Origin: Pseudomonadota bacterium
GTDB lineage: Bacteria > Pseudomonadota > Gammaproteobacteria > Burkholderiales > Burkholderiaceae_B
DNA length: 45,747 bases
Reading direction: 5' to 3'
NCBI GenBank assembly: GCA_023387815.1
Contig: JAEWHK010000053.1
Coordinates: forward strand, 1 to 45,747
Below are positions 32,781-39,407 of this stretch, piece by piece; position 1 is the first letter of the stretch; each line of letters begins with the position of its first letter. The position numbers were made by a program, and so were the translations under genes. Below the pieces are notes generated by a model that was given only the letters and a program-made list of their open reading frames with translations, searched no databases and was not told where the DNA came from.

Positions 32781-32871
32781 ACACAGCGCAAAACCGCTAA
32801 TAGCGCGCAAGTTGAGCATATGCACGGTCTGAATACCCGTTGGCATGGATACCACGTTCTGGCATGAGTCT

Positions 32872-32896
32872 TGTATAAGACTTTTCAATTTATACA
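32872..32896. promoter_or_regulatory. inverted repeat TGTATAA-N11-TTATACA
   Basis: A perfect 7-bp-arm inverted repeat lies 72 bp before the AbrB-type gene, in the 187-bp gap after the LysR gene. It is a plausible operator of the transporter operon. It has no T-run typical of a terminator for the LysR gene. Confidence 0.4.
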
Positions 32897-32967
32897 GTTT
32901 TCCTTCGCATTTTTTCCGACAAAAACGTACAATGAGGGCTCAATAGTCATCAATTTTCTGGAGTAAG

Positions 32968-33996
32968 ATGCAGCGCTATCTGGCGGGATTCCTGTTCGCA
33001 CTTGCTGGTGCTTTGCTGGCGAACTGGTTGCACCTGCCGTTGCCCTGGATGATCGGGCCGCTGCTGTTGACTGCCATTACCAAGTTACGCGGCGCCAGAA
33101 CTCAGTCGCATGTCGCCTTTCGCTGCATGGGTCAGTGGGTCATTGGTACTTCGCTGGGGCTTTACTTCACAGATGAAGTATTGAAAATCGTCCTGGATAA
33201 CACATTTGCAATTGTGCTTGGAATGCTGTTTGCCCTCTTCCTGGGCACGTCCGGTGCACTGATGCTCAGGCGATGGGCCGATGTTGATTTCAAGACGGCG
33301 TGGTTTGCTTCAGCCATTGGTGGTGCGAGCGAGATGGCAAATCTTGCTGAAAGGAATCATGCCCGAATTGACCGGGTGGCCTCTGCCCACAGTCTGCGCG
33401 TTCTTCTGGTTGTGGTCATTGTCCCATTCGTCTACAAATTCCTGGGACTGCACGGTTTGAACGCTAATACCCTTTATGCCACCGCATTTTCATATAGCGG
33501 CTTCGCATTAATGGTCATTATCACGAGTGTGTTTGGTTTCCTGTTTGGGAAACTGCGTATTCCGAACCCCTGGGTGCTTGGTCCGCTGTTCATTATGACC
33601 ATTCTTACCAGCAACCATATTGAGCTGTCTGTCATACCGCCAGAAATCCAGCACCTGGGTCAAATGTTCATTGGGTGGTCACTCGGTGACAAATTCGGCC
33701 CGGATTTTTTCAGGCGTGCGCCGAAATATCTGGGTGTCGTCGCACTGGTATGTATTGGTTCTCTTGGTCTGGCCGTCTTATTCTGTCTGCTATTGACACT
33801 GATTTCCGATATTCCGCTGGCGACGCTGTATCTGGCCAATAGCCCCGGCGGAATCGCAGAGATGACCATTACCGCGAAAGTATTACAGTTGGGACCTCCG
33901 GTGGTCACTGCATTTCACGTCTCCAGGATGGTATTTGTTTTACTGGTAACCGGACCACTGTACCGGCTGCTCGCCAGGAGATATAAATTCACATGA
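32968..33996 (+). CDS. AbrB-family inner-membrane protein (COG3180 type)
   Basis: This 342-residue hydrophobic protein has about ten membrane segments arranged as two similar halves, each with a LPLPWMIGPLL-like or IPNPWVLGPLFI motif. That is the internal duplication of the AbrB/AmoA-like membrane family. Despite database names such as ammonia monooxygenase or transcriptional regulator, members are thought to be transport-related and their substrate is unknown. GGAG lies 7-10 nt before the ATG. It overlaps the following MFS gene by four bases (ATGA), indicating coupled translation. Confidence 0.88.
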   Translation: MQRYLAGFLFALAGALLANWLHLPLPWMIGPLLLTAITKLRGARTQSHVAFRCMGQWVIGTSLGLYFTDEVLKIVLDNTFAIVLGMLFALFLGTSGALMLRRWADVDFKTAWFASAIGGASEMANLAERNHARIDRVASAHSLRVLLVVVIVPFVYKFLGLHGLNANTLYATAFSYSGFALMVIITSVFGFLFGKLRIPNPWVLGPLFIMTILTSNHIELSVIPPEIQHLGQMFIGWSLGDKFGPDFFRRAPKYLGVVALVCIGSLGLAVLFCLLLTLISDIPLATLYLANSPGGIAEMTITAKVLQLGPPVVTAFHVSRMVFVLLVTGPLYRLLARRYKFT

Positions 33997-35510
33997 AACG
34001 CTTAGCTCCCGTCAATCAGGAGATTGCGGTCAAACTTATCCCATTCATCGTAGGCTGTGCTTTATTCATGCAGATGCTCGATGCAACGGTGGTGGCGACC
34101 GCCCTGCCGGCAATGGCCATCTCACTGAATTCAACGCCCGTGCGCATGAACGTGGCAATCACAGCCTACCTTCTTGCCGCAGCGGTCTTTGTGCCTGTCT
34201 GTGGCTGGGCAGCCGATCGATTTGGCGCCAGACGCCTGTTCATCTTTGCAATTTCGCTGTTTGCCCTGACATCGCTGACTTGTGCCCTCTCCTGGGATGT
34301 TGCGTCGCTGACCGTTTCACGCTTTATTCAAGGTATTGCGGGTGCGATGATGGTGCCGGTAGGACGCATCATCATGCTGCGGACCATTCCACGCAACCAG
34401 ATTCTGAAAGCCACCTCCTTTCTGTCTATTCCCGCCCTGCTCGGCCCGATTCTGGGCCCGCCGCTGGGCGGTTTTCTGGTGACCTATGCCTCCTGGCACT
34501 GGATATTTCTGATCAATATCCCGATTGCGATCATTGGTATTGCGCTTGTGATCAGATACGTTTTTGAATATCGCAGTGAGAAAAAACCCCGTCTTGATGG
34601 GATCGGCTTTCTTCTGAGCAGCGTGGGCATGGCTACATTTGTTATAGGTATCGAAGCGATTGGCAACCATACCAGTGGATATTTGTATCCTTTGCTTCTG
34701 TTGTGTACAGGTCTGGTGTGCTCATTGCTTTACGTGCGTCATGCCAAACGTCACCCCGATCCGATTATCGATTTGTCGCTTCTGAAAATTCCAACTTTTT
34801 CGGCTTCGGTTATCGGCGGAAACATGACCCGACTGTCAGTCGGAGCGATGCCCTTTCTGCTGACACTGTTGTTTCAGGTTGGCTTTGGCTACTCACCATT
34901 GGCCAGTGGCATGATTACCTTTTCAATTGCAATTGGTTCATTGATGATGAAGTTCATTGCCACATCGGTCTACGCCCGCTGGGGATTTCGTAAGGTGCTC
35001 ATCATCAATGGCATTCTGACCGGTTTAATGACTATTTCAAATGCATTCTTTGTGGATAACACACCTGTGTTATTAATGGGGTCATTGCTTTTGATCGGTG
35101 GTTTTTTCCGCTCGCTGCAGTTTACGGGCGTTAACAGCCTGGCATTTGCCGATATCGAACCTGAACAAATGAGCCAGGCCAGCTCTTTCTCAGCGACAGC
35201 GCAGCAAATTGGCATCAGCCTGGGTATGGGAATTGCAACAGTCACATTGGATTTGAGTATGCAGCTGCATGGCGCGGAGCGTGTTTCCGTTGGTGATATA
35301 CACGCCGGCTTCTGGGTCATCGGCCTGCTGTCCATTATTGCGTCCTATTGGTTCTACAAGCTTGATCCCAAAGCGGGCGAAGGCATAACGGTTCATAAAG
35401 AGCGCAAGAATCGCGTTCGATTCAGAAAACGCCGCAGATCCGCGAATACAGATGCGGGCATCCGAAATCCAGGTAGCCCCAAAAACATCCAGGCGAAAAG
35501 CCAGAACTGA
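33993..35510 (+). CDS. DHA2-type MFS multidrug exporter
   Basis: This 505-residue major-facilitator permease has the 14-segment pattern of the DHA2/EmrB branch. It shows LDATVVATALPAMA in the first segment, the motif A loop GWAADRFGARRLF, and motif C-like GPILGPPLGGFL. The last 45 residues form a basic cytoplasmic tail (KERKNRVRFRKRRRS). The stop codon lies inside the first unit of a five-fold ACTGA repeat. It is coupled to the AbrB-type gene. An export function is likely; the substrate is unknown. Confidence 0.92.
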   Translation: MKRLAPVNQEIAVKLIPFIVGCALFMQMLDATVVATALPAMAISLNSTPVRMNVAITAYLLAAAVFVPVCGWAADRFGARRLFIFAISLFALTSLTCALSWDVASLTVSRFIQGIAGAMMVPVGRIIMLRTIPRNQILKATSFLSIPALLGPILGPPLGGFLVTYASWHWIFLINIPIAIIGIALVIRYVFEYRSEKKPRLDGIGFLLSSVGMATFVIGIEAIGNHTSGYLYPLLLLCTGLVCSLLYVRHAKRHPDPIIDLSLLKIPTFSASVIGGNMTRLSVGAMPFLLTLLFQVGFGYSPLASGMITFSIAIGSLMMKFIATSVYARWGFRKVLIINGILTGLMTISNAFFVDNTPVLLMGSLLLIGGFFRSLQFTGVNSLAFADIEPEQMSQASSFSATAQQIGISLGMGIATVTLDLSMQLHGAERVSVGDIHAGFWVIGLLSIIASYWFYKLDPKAGEGITVHKERKNRVRFRKRRRSANTDAGIRNPGSPKNIQAKSQN

Positions 35511-35530
35511 ACTGAACTGAACTGAACTGA
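35506..35530 (+). repeat. five tandem ACTGA units at the MFS stop codon
   Basis: Five perfect copies of the pentamer ACTGA run from 35506 to 35530. The first copy supplies the TGA stop of the MFS gene. Because each unit contains TGA, changes in copy number after the first unit would not alter the protein. Confidence 0.95.
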
Positions 35531-35599
35531 GGAGTCTGAGTCGTTTTTTCGTGGAAAATTCTGTCTAATAAATCATATTCCGTAGAATGTTATAAACAT

Positions 35600-35722
35600 C
35601 TACTTTCGCAATGGACGGTTTCGCTGCATTGGGTCAGGCATATCGGTAAAGAACGGTCCATCGCGATTGTCAGCAGGCCATGGTACGTCGCTATAAAGTA
35701 CTTGATATTTATCTTCCATCAT
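35600..35722 (-). CDS. possible 40-residue ORF overlapping the upstream gene
   Basis: An ORF of 40 residues (MMEDKYQVLYSDVPWPADNR at the start, ending PMQRNRPLRK) begins 14 nt before the end of the exported-protein gene in another frame. The GGGGAAA just ahead of its ATG could serve as ribosome binding site, so translational coupling is possible. The residue composition (Trp, Tyr, Pro, Asp-rich, no obvious low-complexity sequence) looks protein-like, but I know no family. It could also be the 3' end of the preceding gene after a frameshift. Confidence 0.45.
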   Translation of the reverse strand: MMEDKYQVLYSDVPWPADNRDGPFFTDMPDPMQRNRPLRK

Positions 35723-36356
35723 TTTCCCCCAAGTTCTCGAATGCGTTAAACCAATTATCCAGAGGCGATAGAGAAAGATCTTTGTTTCCCGTACTGTGTC
35801 GCAGGCATGCAATATCCATTTGCAAAGAACGCGAGGATTTGAAAAAATCAATGACGGCGGCGTCGGGCTCACTTTCAAAGTCACAAAAAACGGGACTTTT
35901 CTCGGGATGGAAATCCGGTATCTGCTGTACCAGATCCTTTACACATTCTCGCTCCGTACCACAAGCGATGCGCATATAGGTGACAAGCCTGTGGTCTGTA
36001 ATGGCCCTGGAAAGAGTATCATTCGAGGCAGTATTTCGGATGAGTTCTCCCAGATCTTGGGCAAACTGCGATGTCGTTTTCATGTCCGCTGCTGTTTCCA
36101 AAGCAGCGACGTATGGATTGGGCATCGATCTGTTTCCTTGTGCTTTGACGGCCTTTATACAATCGGCGGGTAAAGTTAACGTCGTAACTTTATCTCTTAT
36201 GTTTTCACCCAAGCGGAACAAGGCATGGCTTGCCTGAGTATCAACTGCTCCTCCAAAACACGCCAATTCAACTGCATCCTTTGAGTGAACGTTGTTTGAG
36301 AAAGTCAGAACCATTAGGCTGGCAGCGCCAACCCAAAAATTACTTAATTTGGACAT
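35709..36356 (-). CDS. exported protein of unknown function
   Basis: This 215-residue protein was not recognised. A likely signal peptide (about 1-25, MSKLSNFWVGAASLMVLTFS, cleavage near VHS-KD) precedes a mature part with six cysteines (about C33, C66, C132, C137, C158 and C179), compatible with disulfides in the periplasm. The remainder looks helical. The gene ends in a 14-nt overlap with a 40-residue ORF. The surroundings are gene-poor, with an IS remnant and a toxin-antitoxin module nearby, which suggests acquired DNA. An immunity-like or envelope role is possible but not shown. Confidence 0.7.
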   Translation of the reverse strand: MSKLSNFWVGAASLMVLTFSNNVHSKDAVELACFGGAVDTQASHALFRLGENIRDKVTTLTLPADCIKAVKAQGNRSMPNPYVAALETAADMKTTSQFAQDLGELIRNTASNDTLSRAITDHRLVTYMRIACGTERECVKDLVQQIPDFHPEKSPVFCDFESEPDAAVIDFFKSSRSLQMDIACLRHSTGNKDLSLSPLDNWFNAFENLGENDGR

Positions 36357-36463
36357 ATTGTTGTACCGTTAATTTTTATATTTCCCCCAACCATTTCGAT
36401 ATCTTCGCTGGCGCGCAAGATCAAGTGTGCCTCCCCGCATTTCAGTACCAGTCCATCCTCGGC

Positions 36464-36691
36464 TGCATTAATTCGATTGTAAAAGCCTTCTATCCAATTT
36501 ACGGTAACCAGGCGAGCTTGTTGGTGATATCGATGACGAATTTAGTAAATTCATTCAGCTTTCAATGTTTAAAAAACTCTCCATTGCTGCGTTGTCCCAG
36601 GCATTGGCCTTTCTGCTTATAGACATTAAAAATCCATATTGCATAACAAGTTGTTGATACACCTGACTTGCAAAGCGCAGCGCCATGCGTG
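36464..36691 (-). pseudogene. decayed IS3-family transposase C-terminal fragment
   Basis: Read on the minus strand, the sequence encodes pieces of an IS3-family integrase core in shifting frames. FASQVYQQLVMQYGFLMS continues in frame into SISRKANAWDNAAMESF, matching the family's SMSRKGNCWDNAxMESFF. A one-base loss in a T-run and further shifts follow, then RHRYHQQARLVTVNWIEGFYN, matching the usual ARxAVxDWIEGFYNR. Both termini of the element and the N-terminal half are missing. The stretch 36357-36850 holds this remnant, one 52-bp repeat copy and the toxin-antitoxin promoter, but no intact gene. Confidence 0.8.
36473..36524 (+). repeat. 52-bp direct repeat, left copy
   Basis: This 52-bp segment recurs at 37453-37504 with a single difference (G at 36511, A at 37491). 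Read on the minus strand it encodes QQARLVTVNWIEGFYNR, part of the IS3-type transposase remnant, so it is internal coding sequence and not an IS end. The two copies bracket the toxin-antitoxin module. Confidence 0.95.
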
Positions 36692-36802
36692 GTTAAAGGC
36701 TGGATGCATGCCGATCAATCACCGCACTGGACTTCTCACCCCTCTCATTGAGAAATGAGGGTTAAAGATACTTATCAAAAATTCTTTATGTTGATTCTAA
36801 TA

Positions 36803-36820
36803 TGTCAACTATAGTTGACA
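36803..36820. promoter_or_regulatory. toxin-antitoxin operator 1 (perfect palindrome)
   Basis: TGTCAACTATAGTTGACA is a perfect 18-bp palindrome whose right half contains the -35 box. It is the likely binding site for the antitoxin or the toxin-antitoxin complex. Confidence 0.7.
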
Positions 36821-36844
36821 TACAAATTTATTGACAACTATAAT
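36815..36844 (+). promoter_or_regulatory. consensus promoter of the toxin-antitoxin operon
   Basis: A perfect -35 TTGACA (36815-36820) and a perfect -10 TATAAT (36839-36844), 18 bp apart, precede the toxin gene. Transcription would start at about 36850-36852, that is at the toxin ATG itself. Both boxes lie within the two operator copies, fitting autorepression. Confidence 0.75.
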
Positions 36845-36849
36845 TGACA
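36832..36849. promoter_or_regulatory. toxin-antitoxin operator 2 (imperfect copy)
   Basis: TGACAACTATAATTGACA differs from operator 1 at two positions and lies 29 bp downstream, covering the -10 box and ending just before the toxin ATG. Confidence 0.65.
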
Positions 36850-36850
36850 C

Positions 36851-37147
36851 ATGATCGAAATCATAAAATCGGATGTTTTTGACCGCTGGCTTAACTCTTT
36901 GAGGGATCGCCTAGCTCGCGCAAAAGTACAAGCGCGCATCCGGCGGCTCAGCATGGGTAATCCCGGCGATGTAAAGCCTGTGGGCGAGGGTATCTCTGAA
37001 ATGAGAATCGATTACGGCCCCGGCTATCTAGTTTATTACATGCAGCGTGGCCCGGTTGTTGTGGTGTTGCTCAGTGGCGGCGATAAGAATACGCAAGCCA
37101 GAGATATAGCTCATGCGAAGGCAATCGCCAAACAATGGAAGGAGTAA
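36851..37147 (+). CDS. RelE/HigB-type addiction-module toxin
   Basis: This 98-residue toxin belongs to the 'addiction module killer protein' branch of the RelE/ParE superfamily. Motifs are FDRWLNSLRDRLARAKVQARIRR, GNPGDVKPVGEGISEMRIDYGPGYLVYYM and LLSGGDKNTQARDI, which match the family along the full length. Related toxins cut mRNA on the ribosome. The ATG is fixed by the family N-terminus (MIEIIKSDVFDRWL) and coincides with the predicted transcription start, so the mRNA may be leaderless. The toxin precedes the antitoxin, the reverse of the classical order. The module lies between two 52-bp repeats. Confidence 0.92.
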   Translation: MIEIIKSDVFDRWLNSLRDRLARAKVQARIRRLSMGNPGDVKPVGEGISEMRIDYGPGYLVYYMQRGPVVVVLLSGGDKNTQARDIAHAKAIAKQWKE

Positions 37148-37152
37148 ACAAA

Positions 37153-37437
37153 ATGGACGTTAAATTTAGCCGTTATGACACAGCGGATTATCTCAAAAAT
37201 GAAGATGATATCGTGGCCTATCTTGATGCAGTAATGGAAGATGGCGAACCAGGTCTTATTGCAGCGGCACTTGGAGATGTGGCCCGCGCCAGAAATTTAA
37301 GCCAACTTGCACGTGATGTTGGCATGAGTCGTCAAGGGCTTGATAAGGCTCTTTCTGGTGAGGGAAATCCTAGCCTGGCAACAGTTTTAAAAGTTGCTCA
37401 GGCACTTGGATTGCGCTTGTCGTGGAAAATCGTTTGA
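37153..37437 (+). CDS. Xre-family addiction-module antitoxin
   Basis: This 94-residue antidote of the 'addiction module antidote protein' family has an N-terminal toxin-binding part (SRYDTADYLKNEDDIVAYLDAVMEDGEP) and a C-terminal helix-turn-helix (NLSQLARDVGMSRQGLDKALSGEGNPS). ATG 37153 is chosen: GGAAGGAG lies about 9 nt upstream, whereas an in-frame ATG at 37135 lies inside the toxin gene and would add six unconserved residues. It starts 5 nt after the toxin stop. It should neutralise the toxin and repress the promoter through the palindromes at 36803-36849. Confidence 0.92.
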   Translation: MDVKFSRYDTADYLKNEDDIVAYLDAVMEDGEPGLIAAALGDVARARNLSQLARDVGMSRQGLDKALSGEGNPSLATVLKVAQALGLRLSWKIV

Positions 37438-37452
37438 AGATTGCAATCGCTC

Positions 37453-37504
37453 TCGATTGTAAAAGCCTTCTATCCAATTTACGGTAACCAAGCGAGCTTG
37501 TTGG
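37453..37504 (+). repeat. 52-bp direct repeat, right copy
   Basis: This is the second copy of the transposase-derived segment at 36473-36524 (51 of 52 identical), beginning 16 bp after the antitoxin stop. No further transposase sequence is recognisable beside it. Confidence 0.95.
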
Positions 37505-37595
37505 CATCATTATTACTTCAAATCGAGTATTTAATGAATGAGATCAATTGTTTGAAGAGAGCGTAAACACAGGGTAGAAAACTACCGTTAGTTAA

Positions 37596-37636
37596 CCGGC
37601 CGGGTTAATTGACGCGCACCGGCCAGGATAGTTGAC
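37596..37636 (+). repeat. two 18-bp direct repeats (CCGGCC..GTTGAC)
   Basis: CCGGCCGGGTTAATTGAC (37596-37613) and CCGGCCAGGATAGTTGAC (37619-37636) are 15 of 18 identical with a 23-bp period. Arrays like this occur at the ends of some insertion sequences, but no transposase is adjacent. The stretch 37505-37953 holds this repeat, a GGTAG-AAAA-CTACC hairpin at 37573-37586, the palindrome at 37694-37711 and a hairpin at 37801-37832, but no gene. Confidence 0.55.
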
Positions 37637-37693
37637 GTTGAACACACATGCCCTGTCCCAGACCGACAGTACTAACGCACACCTCAATCTTTA

Positions 37694-37711
37694 ATATCAC
37701 AAATGTGATAT
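37694..37711. repeat. palindrome ATATCACA-AA-TGTGATAT
   Basis: A perfect 8-bp-arm inverted repeat with a 2-bp spacer lies in the gene-free gap between the toxin-antitoxin module and the HIT gene. The half-sites are oriented opposite to a CRP site. The role is unknown. Confidence 0.6.
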
Positions 37712-37800
37712 CCGAAATCTTGTCCGGATTTCTATTGCACCGTTTTTATGCGCATCCATCATTTCCAGGTCGACTATTACTAATCGCGCACATATAAATT

Positions 37801-37832
37801 GCGCCTGCCGATATGGGAATCGTGACAGGCGC
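37801..37832 (-). terminator. possible terminator hairpin downstream of the HIT gene
   Basis: GCGCCTG and CAGGCGC can form a 7-bp GC-rich stem around an 18-nt loop. On the minus strand it is followed by AATTTATAT, so it could end the HIT transcript about 120 nt after the stop. The long loop and weak T-run make it only a candidate. Confidence 0.4.
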
Positions 37833-37953
37833 GCGTCGTCTGGATGAATTAATGCTGGCCATCACGGCTCAACGCCATCCCTCTTCTATCCATGCAGCTT
37901 TACACAGAAGGCTCGATTTCGGTTTCGCTGCTTGGATTGCAAATTGCTCGTAT

Positions 37954-38373
37954 TTATTTAATCGTAGCTGCAATCTGCTTTCCGAGTTCCGCAATTTCAT
38001 CCATATTTCCCTTCACCTCACCATGTCGGGCAACTTTCTGGCCTTCGTAGCGCGGAACAAGGTGAAAATGCACGTGGTGAACTGTCTGCCCTGCGACTTC
38101 CTTATTGAACTGCGAAAAAACAAATCCGTCAGCCTTGGTGACTTCCAGCATGGCTGGCGCGATCTTCTTGGCCGTAGCAACACACGCTTTCGCACCCTCT
38201 TCTGACAGATCCAGCAACGTTTCAGCCTCTTCTTTTGTGAGAATCAGCAGGTGGCCTTTTGTTTGGGGCATGATATCCATCATGGCGTATGTCTTGTCAT
38301 CTTCATATATTTTGAATGACGGTGCTTCGCCACGAAGAATTTTCGCGAAAATATTCTGATTGTTGTAGGCCAT
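37954..38373 (-). CDS. HIT-family nucleotide-binding protein
   Basis: This 139-residue histidine-triad hydrolase has the active-site motif H100-V-H102-F-H104-L-V (HVHFHLVPRY). The N-terminus (NIFAKILRGEAPSFKIYEDD) matches the Hint/HinT-like branch. These enzymes hydrolyse nucleoside phosphoramidates or dinucleoside polyphosphates. A purine-rich GGAGC lies just before the ATG. The gene stands alone between two gene-free stretches. Confidence 0.94.
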   Translation of the reverse strand: MAYNNQNIFAKILRGEAPSFKIYEDDKTYAMMDIMPQTKGHLLILTKEEAETLLDLSEEGAKACVATAKKIAPAMLEVTKADGFVFSQFNKEVAGQTVHHVHFHLVPRYEGQKVARHGEVKGNMDEIAELGKQIAATIK

Positions 38374-39175
38374 ATTTGCTCCTGGTTAGGTTAATCAAAG
38401 TAGCACGCAGTCAACCCAATGAAAAATCGTCGCGCAACGCAATCTTGCCCTGCAAATACCGGTAGTGACAAGTACCAATGGTTCGAATATCACTTAATGG
38501 ATCGAAATATCGATACTACGATACAGGTACTGAAATTGGGTATTGAAAATGCCAATAACCGACGAATTTAAAATTGCTGCAATGCAATAAACATAATGCT
38601 GATTCGCGCCCAACTAGCTGAGATTGAGCGTGCTCAACATAGATTCTTTGTTAACTCTGATTATAAGCAGTAATTCTAAATGAATCTGCACAGGCTTATG
38701 TCGCGGTAGATTTGAACGCGGTGGACTTATTTTATGGTGTGCTGCGGCACCCTAGCCGTCGCCCAAGCCTTAGCGTGTCGAAGAATTGACAAGGAAAGAC
38801 GAACCATCAAGGCACATGCATTTATCGTAACGGGCCCCAACTCAGACTGAGATCAGGCAACACTGAGCAACTCCGGTTTGTGCTAACTAAGCGCCGAGTT
38901 GTGAATGGGACAAGATGCGGTCAAATAAGCGCGTGTAACGCCATCATACACAAGCGACCTTCTCGCTCCACGCTTGGGCCATCTGTAACTTTCTCATTAT
39001 TCCCCACCCAGCCCTCAACCTTCCGCGCCCAACCCTCGGCTTCAGTCCATTTCCAACGTGAACCCACCCTACTTCCACCGTCAGCGAAACGGGAGCGCGT
39101 CGTCAATTCACATAGAAACGCTGTATTTCGGTCAATTTTCTACCTATTTTTTGCGCATTCCTGGGCAAACCAGCC

Positions 39176-39209
39176 TGTGGATAAGCTCTGGGATGCAAAC
39201 TGTGAATAA
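39176..39209 (-). promoter_or_regulatory. pair of DnaA-box-like sites
   Basis: TGTGGATAA (39176-39184) is the exact complement of the consensus DnaA box TTATCCACA, and TGTGAATAA (39201-39209) has one mismatch. Together with boxes beyond the aminotransferase gene they suggest nearness to the replication origin. Confidence 0.45.
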
Positions 39210-39320
39210 CTTATGTATCAATATTTGATAAGCAATCGGGAATTCCCAAGTGCCAAAGTTGTTCATTTTTGTGCACTGGCCAAAATGACGGTATTCACCA
39301 ACCAAATTTGAATTTAAGTT

Positions 39321-39353
39321 GTTGAAACTACGTATGAATTACGTAATTTCAAC
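39321..39353. repeat. 14-bp inverted repeat with TGAAT spacer
   Basis: GTTGAAACTACGTA and TACGTAATTTCAAC are complementary at 13 of 14 positions. It lies 55 bp beyond the aminotransferase stop. No T-run follows on the minus strand, so it looks more like a protein-binding site than a terminator. Confidence 0.6.
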
Positions 39354-39407
39354 ATATGCACAGAGTATCTATCTCTTAATCTGTTATATATTCAAAAAGA
39401 TTAATAA

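Larger units (their letters stand above)
38374..39407. other. about 1 kb without a convincing gene
   Basis: No frame here encodes a recognisable protein. The longest plus-strand frame (38880-39209) lacks family features. Near the right end are a perfect DnaA-box sequence (39176-39184), a one-mismatch copy (39201-39209) and a 14-bp-arm inverted repeat (39321-39353). The right third is AT-rich. It may be decayed accessory DNA at the edge of the origin region. Confidence 0.6.

Noticed and set aside
35723..35884. Upstream extension of the 40-residue minus-strand ORF to a 94-residue frame
   Set aside because: The extension runs antiphase through the exported-protein gene, which has the better coding features. 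Only the part from 35722 downward was kept as a candidate.
36741..36761. CTCATT/AATGAG hairpin upstream of the toxin-antitoxin promoter
   Set aside because: The stem is short and there is no T-run on either strand. A terminator cannot be claimed.
38596..38673. 25-codon ORF beginning MLIRAQLAEIERAQ
   Set aside because: It looks vaguely protein-like but is too short and has no ribosome binding site or context. At most it is a relic.
38880..39209. 109-codon plus-strand frame in the gene-free kilobase
   Set aside because: The composition (Ser/Pro/Arg/Phe-rich) looks like translated non-coding DNA, with no domain and no start signal.
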